DNA of 64,000 nucleotides from Dysgonomonas sp. HDW5A (GTDB lineage Bacteria > Bacteroidota > Bacteroidia > Bacteroidales > Dysgonomonadaceae). The notes below the pieces were generated by a model. The model saw only the letters and a list, made by a program, of their open reading frames with translations. It was not told where the DNA came from and ran no database searches. This document shows positions 48,027 to 57,429 of the stretch, one piece after another. The stretch covers positions 124,001-188,000 of the forward strand of contig NZ_CP049857.1 in the NCBI RefSeq assembly GCF_011299555.1, in the 5' to 3' direction. Numbering within the stretch: position 1 is the stretch's first letter; each line of letters opens with the position of its first letter. Both the position numbers and the translations under genes were made by a program.

Positions 48027-49703
48027 TCACTTTTTATATATCAATTTCACTACTTCCGATTTAATGTCTGAGCCTATTTTCAGCTGATTGGCTTTATAAG
48101 TAGATGAAATGACTATATTTTTTGATCTTAACCCCGACACTTCAAATACACCGGGTAATTTTGCATCCGTAGTAAAACCATCCACCTTCACATCACTTAC
48201 GTTTCTTAAGATCAAAGCTGCTCCTTCTTTGGGATAAATATTTACATTTTTCAATGTAATATTTTTTGATTCCATGATTTCGGCTCCTAATTGTGAATGA
48301 ATAACCACATTCTCTACATTAATATTATCTATATTATGTTCGGGCAATCCATAGAAATACATAGCTTTACGAGCCTTACTGCACGTCACGTCTTTTATAA
48401 AGATATTGCGGAAAGTCGGTGTGGTAATATCCACAGGAGGTATCACTTCGGTTAGAGGTTCAGCATCATTATCTTCGAGAGTTTCTACTACCGATTTTCC
48501 TCCATAATAAAGATTCAAGTGAATGGGTTCGGTAGAAATATCAATCATACTTACATTGGTAATGTAAATATTCTCTACAACTCCACCACGCCCTCGGCTG
48601 CTTTTGAATCTTAGACCAACATCCGTACCTAGAAATTGGCAATTAGAAACTGATATATTCCGCACTCCACCCGACATTTCACTGCCAACAACAAAACCAC
48701 CATGTCCTTTAAATACGGTACAATTATCGACAATTACATTCTCACATGGGATATTTCGTTTCAACCCATCCTCATCTTTACCCGATTTTATACAAATACC
48801 ATCATCACCTACGTCAAAAGTACTGTTGACAATGATCGCATTTTTGCACGATTCCAAATCCACTCCGTCACCATTTTGAGCATAAGACGGATTTCTCACC
48901 TGAACCCCATCGAGAATAACGTTTTCACACATAAAAGGGTGTATATTCCATGCAGGCGAATTTTGAAAAATAACTCCTTGCAGATATACATTTTTACATT
49001 GCTGAAAACTAATCATCACAGGGCGAAGAAAGTCCCGTACCGAAGCCCATTCGGCTTCGGTCTTTAAATTTCGGGGCACATTCATGTTGCTGATAGTATC
49101 GCCATGCAAGTATTGAGCCGAAGGCATCCAATAGTCAGCACGCTTGAATACTCCACCTTTAGAAGTTGCACTTTTCCAGAAGCTATCCGATACTTTTTGC
49201 TTTTTTAGAGGTCTCCAATAATGACCATTTCCGTCAATCGCTCCACTTCCCGTTATAGCTACATTTATGAGATTTTTTCCCGAGATAGGTGATTGGCATC
49301 TGCGTGTATCAAGTCCCTCAAAAACCGTTTCAACCAAAGGGTACAAATCTTTATCGGGCGAAAAAAGAATGATTGATTTATCTTCTAAATGCAGATTAAT
49401 ATTACTTTTAAAAACGATAGGTCCTGTCAGCCATACACCGGGAGGCACAGTTAATTGTCCACCACCTTTAGCTGCCAGAGCATCTATTGCCTTTGCAAAA
49501 GCTTGGGTATTTAATGCTATACCATCGCCTATCCCTCCAAAATCTTTAATGGATACTTTGTTGGTAGGAAAAGTCGGACGAGCCAATTTAGGCATCTGAA
49601 AAGGTAGATTTTCATATAGATATTCATATCCTCCCTCTTCTTTTGCAAAGAGATTGCAAGCAGATACAACGAATAAGGTTATAATAATTACGAGTTTTTT
49701 CAT
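48027..49703 (-). CDS. GH28 polygalacturonase/rhamnogalacturonase-family hydrolase
   Basis: Inverting hydrolase acting on galacturonic-acid linkages of pectin, 558 residues. Signal peptide about 1-20 (ending LFAK), then a pectate-lyase-like N-terminal strand with KDFGGIGDGIALNTQAFAKA and a right-handed beta-helix. The catalytic Asp residues are in NGDGVDLESC and VGDDGICIKSG, followed by the family HGG (GHGGFVVGSEMSGG) and the RFKSSRGRGG substrate-binding motif. It lies 2 bp after the GH106 gene, within a run of co-oriented pectin genes. Confidence 0.95.
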   Translation of the reverse strand: MKKLVIIITLFVVSACNLFAKEEGGYEYLYENLPFQMPKLARPTFPTNKVSIKDFGGIGDGIALNTQAFAKAIDALAAKGGGQLTVPPGVWLTGPIVFKSNINLHLEDKSIILFSPDKDLYPLVETVFEGLDTRRCQSPISGKNLINVAITGSGAIDGNGHYWRPLKKQKVSDSFWKSATSKGGVFKRADYWMPSAQYLHGDTISNMNVPRNLKTEAEWASVRDFLRPVMISFQQCKNVYLQGVIFQNSPAWNIHPFMCENVILDGVQVRNPSYAQNGDGVDLESCKNAIIVNSTFDVGDDGICIKSGKDEDGLKRNIPCENVIVDNCTVFKGHGGFVVGSEMSGGVRNISVSNCQFLGTDVGLRFKSSRGRGGVVENIYITNVSMIDISTEPIHLNLYYGGKSVVETLEDNDAEPLTEVIPPVDITTPTFRNIFIKDVTCSKARKAMYFYGLPEHNIDNINVENVVIHSQLGAEIMESKNITLKNVNIYPKEGAALILRNVSDVKVDGFTTDAKLPGVFEVSGLRSKNIVISSTYKANQLKIGSDIKSEVVKLIYKK

Positions 49704-49705
49704 AG

Positions 49706-52483
49706 TTAGTTTAGGCTTTCAATAGTTAAAGGAGTTAAGGTTACAGGACCCAACAAACCAGAAGGTATTATTTCCCATCCCGAATAGTCCCCTTTCTGAT
49801 AATCGATTTTCACAAAATTTATTTCCTTGAATATTCGCCAATCGAATTTCTGTCTGTCATATTCAGCAATTCGATTTGCAGGCAGATTGGTTACCTCAAT
49901 TTCAATACGGTTATTACCTTCTTTCAGGTATTTACCAACCTTTATTTTAAAAGGAACAGCCCAAAGGGTTGCTACATCTTGACCATTTATTCTTACCCGA
50001 GCACTCTCGCGGACATCGCCAAGATCTAACTCCCATTCATCACTCTGTATCAATGGTAAGTTAAATTCAGTAGTATATAAGGCTGTTCCCATATTTGTTT
50101 TCAGGTCAGGATTATCCAGTCCAGTCCATGATCCTAGCTTATTTAGTTTAAACTCATTAGCAATAGCAGGGCTACTTTCCACAAATTTCATCGCCCACCC
50201 ACTATTAAGCATAATAGATAGATTTTGAGGAGTGTAATATTTCCAATCGGCAACATTCGTTATCTTCTTATCAAATGTTTTCAGTATAATCGATTGCCCT
50301 GATTCAAGTTGAAGATATACTTGTGTTTTATTTCCTTCTTTACGAACCTTAGCCAATCCTGATTTTCCATCCATCGGATTAAAGAACATCGCACTTTCGG
50401 CATCCACAGCAAGAGTTATCCAACCTTCTGTATCTTCGGCTTTAAGTGCTGATATGAAATAATGATAACCATCCTTGTTGCTTCTTCTGATATATTGCAA
50501 ACCGTTTAAGGTTTTCATTTCCTCTTTTTGGATATTACAAGCATCCAACGTTTTAGTATAATCCGAGCCTGTTATTATCTGCCCTTTGCCCAATGTTTGA
50601 GTATTTACTTCAGCAAATGATTTCGTTTTAGATATCTGATTTATAAGCTTTACTAATTCTGCTCTTCGTTTGTCGAAATCTTTAAATCCGGGAACATCAT
50701 TGGGATATTTCTCTACGAAAACGATCTTTGCCCCGTCTTTAGCTAATTTCAATAAATGTGACAATGTTTCAATCGGCATCTTATCAACAGAAGGTACAAT
50801 TATAGCTTTATATGATGTACTGCCTGATGTCACAAGTTTACCATTAATAACCTGTGTAGACAATAAATAGTTATCTGATATATAATCGACATCATATCCC
50901 GAATTGACAATATTATTTACAGCTGAAATAAACTCAGGAGCACGTTCTTGCATCTTATGAATATCAAACATCAAAAGGTGTCCGTCTTGTTCATGCCACA
51001 TATCGTACACAGGGAAATAAAGCAGAAAATCGTTATCCGGTTTACCCTCTTGCAGAAAAGACTGGCATCTGGTGATATACTCAAAGAAAGCATCTGCATC
51101 TCTCCAAATACTATTGGTGGGCGACATATCTATTGAAGCATAAAATTTCCATCCGGGCCATTTAGCCTCTTTGGGCGAATAGGTTGTTCCATGAAAAAAG
51201 ACGTGATTTACACCCGAAAGAAACAGCAAATCCAAATCGGGTTTACACTGAGAAAGTGAAGTTCTGAAATGCTCGGTCAACCATGTAAATGTTTCGGAGC
51301 TGGTATACGGTTTTCCTGTAATATGTGCTCCCGAAGAGGCATATTTAAGCATAGATAAGTCAGAATCATTTATCTTTTTGATCGAATCTTTCCGAAGTCC
51401 TTTTATATGAAAATCGGATATACCAAAAGACTCAGCTTCGGGAATATCTACTGTCGCATATAAATCGATCAGATTTCCGGGTGATCCGTGTGCCTGATTT
51501 CGGGTGGTACTTCCATGCTGATGCGCCCAATTTGTCCACTGATGAGTAAAGTTTTCAAGAAGCAGATCAGCCAGAGTTTCTCTATAATCGGCAATTATAC
51601 GTGCTGTTACATCCGTTCTTTCTTGGGAGATAAATTCAGGTAAATAATTTTCCAATTTATATCCCCGTCTTTTCTCGAATTGTTCGAATAGGTCGGGAGT
51701 CCAATCACCACCATATACTTCATACGAATCGTTAAAGAAAGAATTAGGATAGCTAGCGTTATTATCCTGAAAGGCTTTAGATAGTCGGGTAAGATAATTA
51801 GAAACTGCTGTTTTCGAAAAATGATTCATTACCAACCCTTCACCTCCGGGAGCAGCACGCTTTACCTGCTGCAATGTTTTACCATTGAAAACAGCTATCA
51901 ATCGCCAATTTCCTTTTGGAGCAGTCCATGAAAGTGTTTTGTTTTTGACCTTAGAAGTAAGATCTAATTTATCTCCTTTATCAGAGAAAGCCATCAAACG
52001 ATAAAAGATTGCGATGTTTTTTTGCTTCTCGTCTTTTACTTCTATCTTTTCATTTAATTGTTGTCCGCCTTGCAAGCTATATTCCTCGAATATAACTTTT
52101 GTTGCAGCATCTTCCATGCTTACCTGAGGTCCTCCGAAAGGCCAGCCTGTGCCACCATTCATATCTATCTTTAAGCCGAGTTGATTGCCTTGTGCTTCTG
52201 TATATTTAAGCATTTCCATCCAACGTGGCGACAGGTATTGAATTTCATTCGCCTCATTATTCCGAACACCATAAATAGGAGTGATTTCGAGTCCGCCCAT
52301 ACCTTTACGGGCATATTCTCCCATATTATAGGCAAGATTCTCTTTATCGACGGCACTCCCCATCCACCACCAACGTGCGGCGGGTTTCATCTCGGATTTT
52401 ATTTGTGGCCAGCCTGTCTGTTGTGCCGATAAACACAACGAAAATATGCTGAATAAACAAAGTATCGTGTTTTTCTTTTTCAT
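49706..52483 (-). CDS. GH106 alpha-L-rhamnosidase
   Basis: Inverting, calcium-dependent family that removes alpha-linked L-rhamnose from pectin fragments. It has 925 residues with a signal peptide (about 1-20). The N-terminal block RWWWMGSAVDKENLAYNM and GGLEITPIYGV, then GLKIDMNGGTGWPFGGP, are strongly typical of GH106. The C-terminus is a beta-sandwich (ARVRINGQDVATLWAVPFKI) ending PSGLLGPVTLTPL. It sits 2 bp upstream of GH28 and 25 bp after GH105. The rhamnose it releases is the substrate for RhaT. Confidence 0.95.
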   Translation of the reverse strand: MKKKNTILCLFSIFSLCLSAQQTGWPQIKSEMKPAARWWWMGSAVDKENLAYNMGEYARKGMGGLEITPIYGVRNNEANEIQYLSPRWMEMLKYTEAQGNQLGLKIDMNGGTGWPFGGPQVSMEDAATKVIFEEYSLQGGQQLNEKIEVKDEKQKNIAIFYRLMAFSDKGDKLDLTSKVKNKTLSWTAPKGNWRLIAVFNGKTLQQVKRAAPGGEGLVMNHFSKTAVSNYLTRLSKAFQDNNASYPNSFFNDSYEVYGGDWTPDLFEQFEKRRGYKLENYLPEFISQERTDVTARIIADYRETLADLLLENFTHQWTNWAHQHGSTTRNQAHGSPGNLIDLYATVDIPEAESFGISDFHIKGLRKDSIKKINDSDLSMLKYASSGAHITGKPYTSSETFTWLTEHFRTSLSQCKPDLDLLFLSGVNHVFFHGTTYSPKEAKWPGWKFYASIDMSPTNSIWRDADAFFEYITRCQSFLQEGKPDNDFLLYFPVYDMWHEQDGHLLMFDIHKMQERAPEFISAVNNIVNSGYDVDYISDNYLLSTQVINGKLVTSGSTSYKAIIVPSVDKMPIETLSHLLKLAKDGAKIVFVEKYPNDVPGFKDFDKRRAELVKLINQISKTKSFAEVNTQTLGKGQIITGSDYTKTLDACNIQKEEMKTLNGLQYIRRSNKDGYHYFISALKAEDTEGWITLAVDAESAMFFNPMDGKSGLAKVRKEGNKTQVYLQLESGQSIILKTFDKKITNVADWKYYTPQNLSIMLNSGWAMKFVESSPAIANEFKLNKLGSWTGLDNPDLKTNMGTALYTTEFNLPLIQSDEWELDLGDVRESARVRINGQDVATLWAVPFKIKVGKYLKEGNNRIEIEVTNLPANRIAEYDRQKFDWRIFKEINFVKIDYQKGDYSGWEIIPSGLLGPVTLTPLTIESLN

Positions 52484-52508
52484 ACGACTGATTTAAGACT
52501 TAATATCT

Positions 52509-53663
52509 TTATTTGCCGAGTTGCAAACATCCCATTATAAATGGTCCTGTTGCTTTTGCATCGTTATCTCGAATACGTTCGTTTACATAATATTCGAAGC
52601 TACCGTCACGATATGGATTTCCTCCCAGACCCGATACAGCACAACATTTTGTCAATGTAAGAGTTCCGTCTGCATTTTTCACAATCAGGTTTTTCATCAA
52701 TCCATCATAAGCTTTTTCGGCAACAGCTTTGTACTTTTTATCGATATATCCTTTGTTTAAAGCCTTAGCGTAAGAATACATAAACATAGATGACACGGAT
52801 GCTTCAAGGTAATTGCCTTGTTTGTCTCCTTTGTCCAAAACCTGATACCAAAGCCCTGTTTTATCTTGATACTTGGGTAAAGTTTCAGCCAGTCCGTTTA
52901 TTATTCTGATAAGCTCACCTCTCTGAGGATTATCTTGTGGTATAAAATCCAAAACATCCACCAAAGCCATAAACCACCATCCGATGCTACGTCCCCAGAA
53001 GTTAGGAGACTGACCTGTAACTTTGTTTGCCCAAAGCTGATTTTTACTCTCGTCCCAGGCATGGTAATATAGTCCTGTCGCAGGATCGTAGGTATGTTTG
53101 GCACAAATCAGGAATTGATTGATAACATCTTCTGTCCATTCGGGCTTATTAAATGTGATGCCATACTGAGCCAGAAACGGAGATCCCATATACAACCCAT
53201 CCAACCATATTTGATGCTGATAAATCAGTTTATGCCAAAATCCACCTTCGAGCGTTCGGGGATGAACACTCATTTGTTTTACCAGCCTGTCCATAGCCAG
53301 TTTGTATTTTTCATCTCCTGTTTGCTTATAAACATCAAACAGAACTTTTCCAGAATTGATATAATCGATATTATAAGTTTCGACTTTATATAGATGTATC
53401 TCTCCTAAATCGTTGATAATAGTATCAGCCCATTGTACAACATAGTCAAGGTATTTTTTATCTCCCGTCTGTTTCCAGACATCGAGTATCGCCTGACATC
53501 CCAATCCTTGTGAGTAGCCAAAGTAAAGGCGTTGTCCATGATCTAATTGATATGCCTGAGGAAAACGTTTCATTTCAGAATCGGCAAAAAGGATTCCTGT
53601 TTTTTGCGAATAAGCTAATTGTATTGTAAATAAAGTAATCACTACTAGGAATAAGTTTCTCAT
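52509..53663 (-). CDS. GH105 unsaturated rhamnogalacturonyl hydrolase (YteR-like)
   Basis: It has 384 residues with a signal peptide (about 1-19). It hydrates the 4,5-unsaturated galacturonyl end of rhamnogalacturonan oligosaccharides. HQIWLDGLYMGSPF carries the catalytic Asp155 (equivalent to Asp143 of YteR), and NFWGRSIGWWFMALVDVLDF and GLWYQVLDKGDKQGNYLEAS are further family blocks. It is closer to the classical YteR type than the GH105 at 41061. It is followed by GH106 after 25 bp and preceded by a hairpin at 53699. Confidence 0.95.
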   Translation of the reverse strand: MRNLFLVVITLFTIQLAYSQKTGILFADSEMKRFPQAYQLDHGQRLYFGYSQGLGCQAILDVWKQTGDKKYLDYVVQWADTIINDLGEIHLYKVETYNIDYINSGKVLFDVYKQTGDEKYKLAMDRLVKQMSVHPRTLEGGFWHKLIYQHQIWLDGLYMGSPFLAQYGITFNKPEWTEDVINQFLICAKHTYDPATGLYYHAWDESKNQLWANKVTGQSPNFWGRSIGWWFMALVDVLDFIPQDNPQRGELIRIINGLAETLPKYQDKTGLWYQVLDKGDKQGNYLEASVSSMFMYSYAKALNKGYIDKKYKAVAEKAYDGLMKNLIVKNADGTLTLTKCCAVSGLGGNPYRDGSFEYYVNERIRDNDAKATGPFIMGCLQLGK

Positions 53664-53698
53664 AAATATTATATATAGGTTACAGTTTATAAAACTAC

Positions 53699-53729
53699 AA
53701 AATGCTTATCCTTTCAAAATAAGCATTTT
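53699..53729 (-). terminator. 11-bp hairpin upstream of the GH105 gene
   Basis: AAAATGCTTAT (53699-53709) pairs with ATAAGCATTTT (53719-53729), loop 9 nt, in the 89-bp gap after the DUF4450-like gene. On the - strand the T-tract is short (ATTTTGTAGTTTT), so it may be a partial terminator or a processing site within the locus. Confidence 0.55.
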
Positions 53730-53752
53730 GATCTTTATTGTATGACTTTTGA

Positions 53753-56700
53753 CTATTTACGTAAAAGGGTTACAGCCATTAATCCGATTACTACTTCATT
53801 GGCTACCGCCTTCACTTCTATATTCTTTAATTCCTTTTGGGGATTTAAAGGTAGATCAAGAATTATTCCTGCACCACCGTCAATAGTGCGACCATAGACC
53901 TCAGTAGGACTTATTTTCAAATCGGTTTCCATATCACGAGTCACCAATGCTGTTTTAAAAGCAACACGATACGGACGAGGCTGTTTCGATCTGAATGCTT
54001 GTCCATCTATAAAGAAATCCTGTTCGATAGGTGCCCATGTTTCAGGGTTTATCAATTCCAAAACCTCTTTTGTTCCATCCTGATAATTTATAGTTACAGT
54101 TCCGTTTACTACATGACATTGCATATGGTTAGTGCTTCCTGCCATCATCAGATAGGCATGGGATGCTTTACCCGTCAAAGGTGCTGATAGCTGACTAGGA
54201 TAATTATCCCATAAAGTAGTGAAAGCAATGTTATTGGTTTTCGGCTCACTATGCGTACGGAATGGAACACCGAATGGTGTCATAAATAGATTGTCGTTGG
54301 TTGCTTTACGCAAGCCGACGTCGTCTATATTAGCTGTCATTGTCGGGTGACACCATTCGCCTATTCCTTGTTTAGGTACTTGCAATGTTGTATAAGGTGA
54401 ACGGGGTGTCAGATATTCATTCTTGAAAATCTGAGTAACCGAAGCATTCAGAATATTATCAATATTTACAGTTTCATATTGAGGTGATGGATTCTTTAGA
54501 TTCCAATTGATTAGGTTCGTTTCATAAATTACCTTTCCATTTTCGGCTAATAGTAATCTGTTTGTTCCCAATTTTATATACTCTTCCGGAATAGTAATTA
54601 AATCAGAGGCTTCACCTTTTTTTATAGTTAATGGCTGAGCTGAATTATTTATAAGTAATTGAACATTTAAGTCTTTATTCAAATTATTTTTTACTGTAAA
54701 TTGTAAACTTGTTGCTTCTGCATCATAATTAATAAAAACGGGTTCTTTTATTTCAATATCAATAGGTTGCCACCAGATCATTTGTCCTTGCTTAAGTTGA
54801 ACAAATAATGTCCGATGTCCTAATTCTCCATTTAATTGTCCATTTATACTATTGGCTTTTAATTTTGCATCCGCCAATACATTTTGAGGATCATATATTT
54901 TCTGAATCTTAGCTTTAGATGATAGATTCCAATTCTCACCATTTACACCGTTTGAGATATACGAGGGCTGATCTAATTTACTTCCGCCCCACTCTATTTC
55001 TACTGTATAACTAGTTGATGGTTCGCTTTCAATCTTAATGAGAGGCTGTCCAACACTCTCTTCTAAAGACCACTTATGAGGTTTACCGTTTACTTTTACA
55101 GATAGTATATTTTCTCCTTGAGCCTTTAACCGCAAATCGAGATTCAATGACTTTTTAAACTTGCTATCGATAGTATATATATCAAGATTACCTTTTCGTT
55201 TGAAATCAATATCAATATCAGGGGTTGAAATTGATGCATATTCCCAAGCTGATGGAAATCCGGGACGAATTTCCAAACGATTACTCATTGCATCAGGTAA
55301 TATTCCAAAAAGTCCTTGAATAAGTGTTCTTGAATATACCCCTATGGGATCGCCAAAATCCCGATAACATTCTCCCCGTGCAGCATCATAAAAACTCACC
55401 TGACCGATATTTCCGGGACTACCTCCGAGATACATACCATCCAAAACTGAACTTTTGAATAGTTTAAAAGCCTCATCATTCCTACCAGATTGCCAGTATG
55501 CCAAACTAGTATGAGCCACCTCCGCAAAAGCCACATTATTAATAGACCACGAATAAGGTAACCAATTAGTTGTCGAAATTGTCTGATACCCCTCATCATC
55601 CAATCCCCTAGCCAAAACAGGAATATGGGGAATTTCAGTATCTATGTATCGTGTTGCCTGATAAGCCTGAAAAGGCGTGTGAATATCCGAATCTATGGCA
55701 TGATACACCGTCCAGATGGCAGCATTGGGATGAATCATTTTATTGCCCATAAAGTCTTTGTATTCTGCCCACCACCCTTTATTATCGAGCCACAATTGAG
55801 AATTAACTGCTTTGAGTATCTTGTCAGCCTCATCGGCATAAGGCTTGGGGTTTTCTCCTAGTTGAGCAGCAATTTGAGCAGCCATTTTATTGGCTCTGTA
55901 GTTATATGCCGATGAATGCGTCACACTGCCACTATTATATTGCAGTGCATCACTCGCCCAAATGCTGGCATAAGCATCATAAAGACCATCGTCATTGGGA
56001 TCGAAGTTTCGTTTCTCCCAAGCCAAATGACTTTTCAATACAGGCCACATTTTACGTACATAATCCATATCACCTGTCCAGTTGAAATGCCAGAGCAATT
56101 CATCAATATAACAGAGATTCATGTCATAATGATGCATCTGATTCGTGCTGTACTGATTACGGGTAATGTAACCGTTACTATACATTTGTGTACCCCAGAT
56201 TTTTTCGGCTCGTGCCAAATTGAGTTTTTGATCTTGTGCAGGATGCGGAATAGTTGGTTCAACGTTTGTAATCTGTGAGGCTGCATATCCATCGAAATGC
56301 TTTCTGGCTCTATCGTGCCAACCAATAGCATCGCCCACATAAGCCGCACGCCAACCATTAAGAGGCATACGCCATCCTACTGCTCCGTGTTGCCAACAAT
56401 CGGGATCCCAAATACCGTCGGCGGCTATACTCAAAACACCTCCTAAGGTATTGAAATACTGATCAGGGGTATTTATGTTTACTGTCTCTGCTATTGATTT
56501 ACGTTTAGTTTCGGCATCATCGAAACATTTCTTTAATTCTGTATAAAGAAGCTTTCTCTCTTTATTATTTTGGATAGCGAAATAATAAGTATTAGATGAA
56601 TTTAGAGCTGTCTTAGATAGTACAATCGGTTTATTTTCTACAACAACCGATTTCCAAACATTCAAAGGTGTTGTCATAGTAAAAGGTGAAGCCAATTTCA

Positions 56701-57367
56701 CTTCCGAATTTTCGGGATATATACCTGCTATTTTTTGTGCTCCACCTTTTGTACCTTGTCCATATTCTAATATAAACGAATTACCGTTTATAGCAAACTC
56801 ATTGTTTATACAGGCATCGGGTTGCAAGCCAAAAGCATTGGGATCATCCACTCCTAAATCTCCGTTTCTGAAAAAGCGTTTATTGCTTGCTCCACCAAAC
56901 GTGGTAATCAGTTCTATATTGGCAGGAAGATTTTCCGATTCTATTTTCATTATCAGACCTTCGGCATAGGCCATTGCTAATACTGAAATCGTTATCTTTC
57001 CCGATTGAATAAAGGAATCTTTTATCTCATAAATCCGACTACCTGCCCGATAAATAGACTTGATATATTCGGCATCATTCAGCCAGAGACTTTTACCGTC
57101 TTTCACTAAACCCAACTGCATATTTCCGCCCATATTCGGCATGAAGAAACCAAATTCGGGTACATCGCCTGTTTCTATGCGGAAAGCGGTATTTGTTCCA
57201 TACAAAGCCCTGTTGAATTTTTTATCTCCATTTACAATAACGAAGTCTTCTCCTTCGGGAATATAGCGTAACTTTCTTTCTTTTCCATGCCAATATCCTT
57301 GAGGTTGCCCCAACATATTTACACAAGAAAAAAGAAGTAAAGAAAGTATCAGTATAAGGTGTCTCAT
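53753..57367 (-). CDS. Large DUF4450-type protein with six-hairpin glycosidase-like core
   Basis: Function not established. The frame reaches 57409, but the first 14 codons lie in the REP-like palindrome; ATG 57367 (MRHLILILSLLLFSCVNMLGQ) gives 1204 residues and a clear signal peptide. The N-terminal region (YWHGKERKLRYIPEGEDFVIVNG) is a beta-sandwich of the DUF4450 type. The middle (about 330-700) is an alpha/alpha barrel with WDPDCWQHGAVGWRMPLNGW and NFDPNDDGLYDAYASIWASD, where acidic residues could be catalytic. The C-terminus has further beta domains. It is in a rhamnogalacturonan locus, so a rhamnosidase- or galacturonidase-like activity is possible, but I cannot name a family with confidence. 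Confidence 0.7.
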   Translation of the reverse strand: MRHLILILSLLLFSCVNMLGQPQGYWHGKERKLRYIPEGEDFVIVNGDKKFNRALYGTNTAFRIETGDVPEFGFFMPNMGGNMQLGLVKDGKSLWLNDAEYIKSIYRAGSRIYEIKDSFIQSGKITISVLAMAYAEGLIMKIESENLPANIELITTFGGASNKRFFRNGDLGVDDPNAFGLQPDACINNEFAINGNSFILEYGQGTKGGAQKIAGIYPENSEVKLASPFTMTTPLNVWKSVVVENKPIVLSKTALNSSNTYYFAIQNNKERKLLYTELKKCFDDAETKRKSIAETVNINTPDQYFNTLGGVLSIAADGIWDPDCWQHGAVGWRMPLNGWRAAYVGDAIGWHDRARKHFDGYAASQITNVEPTIPHPAQDQKLNLARAEKIWGTQMYSNGYITRNQYSTNQMHHYDMNLCYIDELLWHFNWTGDMDYVRKMWPVLKSHLAWEKRNFDPNDDGLYDAYASIWASDALQYNSGSVTHSSAYNYRANKMAAQIAAQLGENPKPYADEADKILKAVNSQLWLDNKGWWAEYKDFMGNKMIHPNAAIWTVYHAIDSDIHTPFQAYQATRYIDTEIPHIPVLARGLDDEGYQTISTTNWLPYSWSINNVAFAEVAHTSLAYWQSGRNDEAFKLFKSSVLDGMYLGGSPGNIGQVSFYDAARGECYRDFGDPIGVYSRTLIQGLFGILPDAMSNRLEIRPGFPSAWEYASISTPDIDIDFKRKGNLDIYTIDSKFKKSLNLDLRLKAQGENILSVKVNGKPHKWSLEESVGQPLIKIESEPSTSYTVEIEWGGSKLDQPSYISNGVNGENWNLSSKAKIQKIYDPQNVLADAKLKANSINGQLNGELGHRTLFVQLKQGQMIWWQPIDIEIKEPVFINYDAEATSLQFTVKNNLNKDLNVQLLINNSAQPLTIKKGEASDLITIPEEYIKLGTNRLLLAENGKVIYETNLINWNLKNPSPQYETVNIDNILNASVTQIFKNEYLTPRSPYTTLQVPKQGIGEWCHPTMTANIDDVGLRKATNDNLFMTPFGVPFRTHSEPKTNNIAFTTLWDNYPSQLSAPLTGKASHAYLMMAGSTNHMQCHVVNGTVTINYQDGTKEVLELINPETWAPIEQDFFIDGQAFRSKQPRPYRVAFKTALVTRDMETDLKISPTEVYGRTIDGGAGIILDLPLNPQKELKNIEVKAVANEVVIGLMAVTLLRK

Positions 57368-57395
57368 ATTATATTTTATATGTTTTAAGGTTTCA

Positions 57396-57425
57396 GTAGG
57401 GGCAGACACATAGGTCTGCCCCTAC
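57396..57425. repeat. REP-like GC-rich palindrome
   Basis: GTAGGGGCAGAC (57396-57407) and GTCTGCCCCTAC (57414-57425) form a perfect 12-bp stem with a 6-nt loop, far richer in G and C than its surroundings. It fills the gap between two co-oriented genes, 4 bp from one stop codon and 28 bp from the next start, and has no flanking T-tract. It looks like a dispersed repetitive palindrome. Confidence 0.6.
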
Positions 57426-57429
57426 ATTT

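Noticed and set aside
57368-57409. Upstream start codon for the DUF4450-type protein
   Set aside because: The extra 14 codons lie in and beside the REP-like palindrome and displace the signal peptide from the N-terminus. ATG 57367 is preferred.
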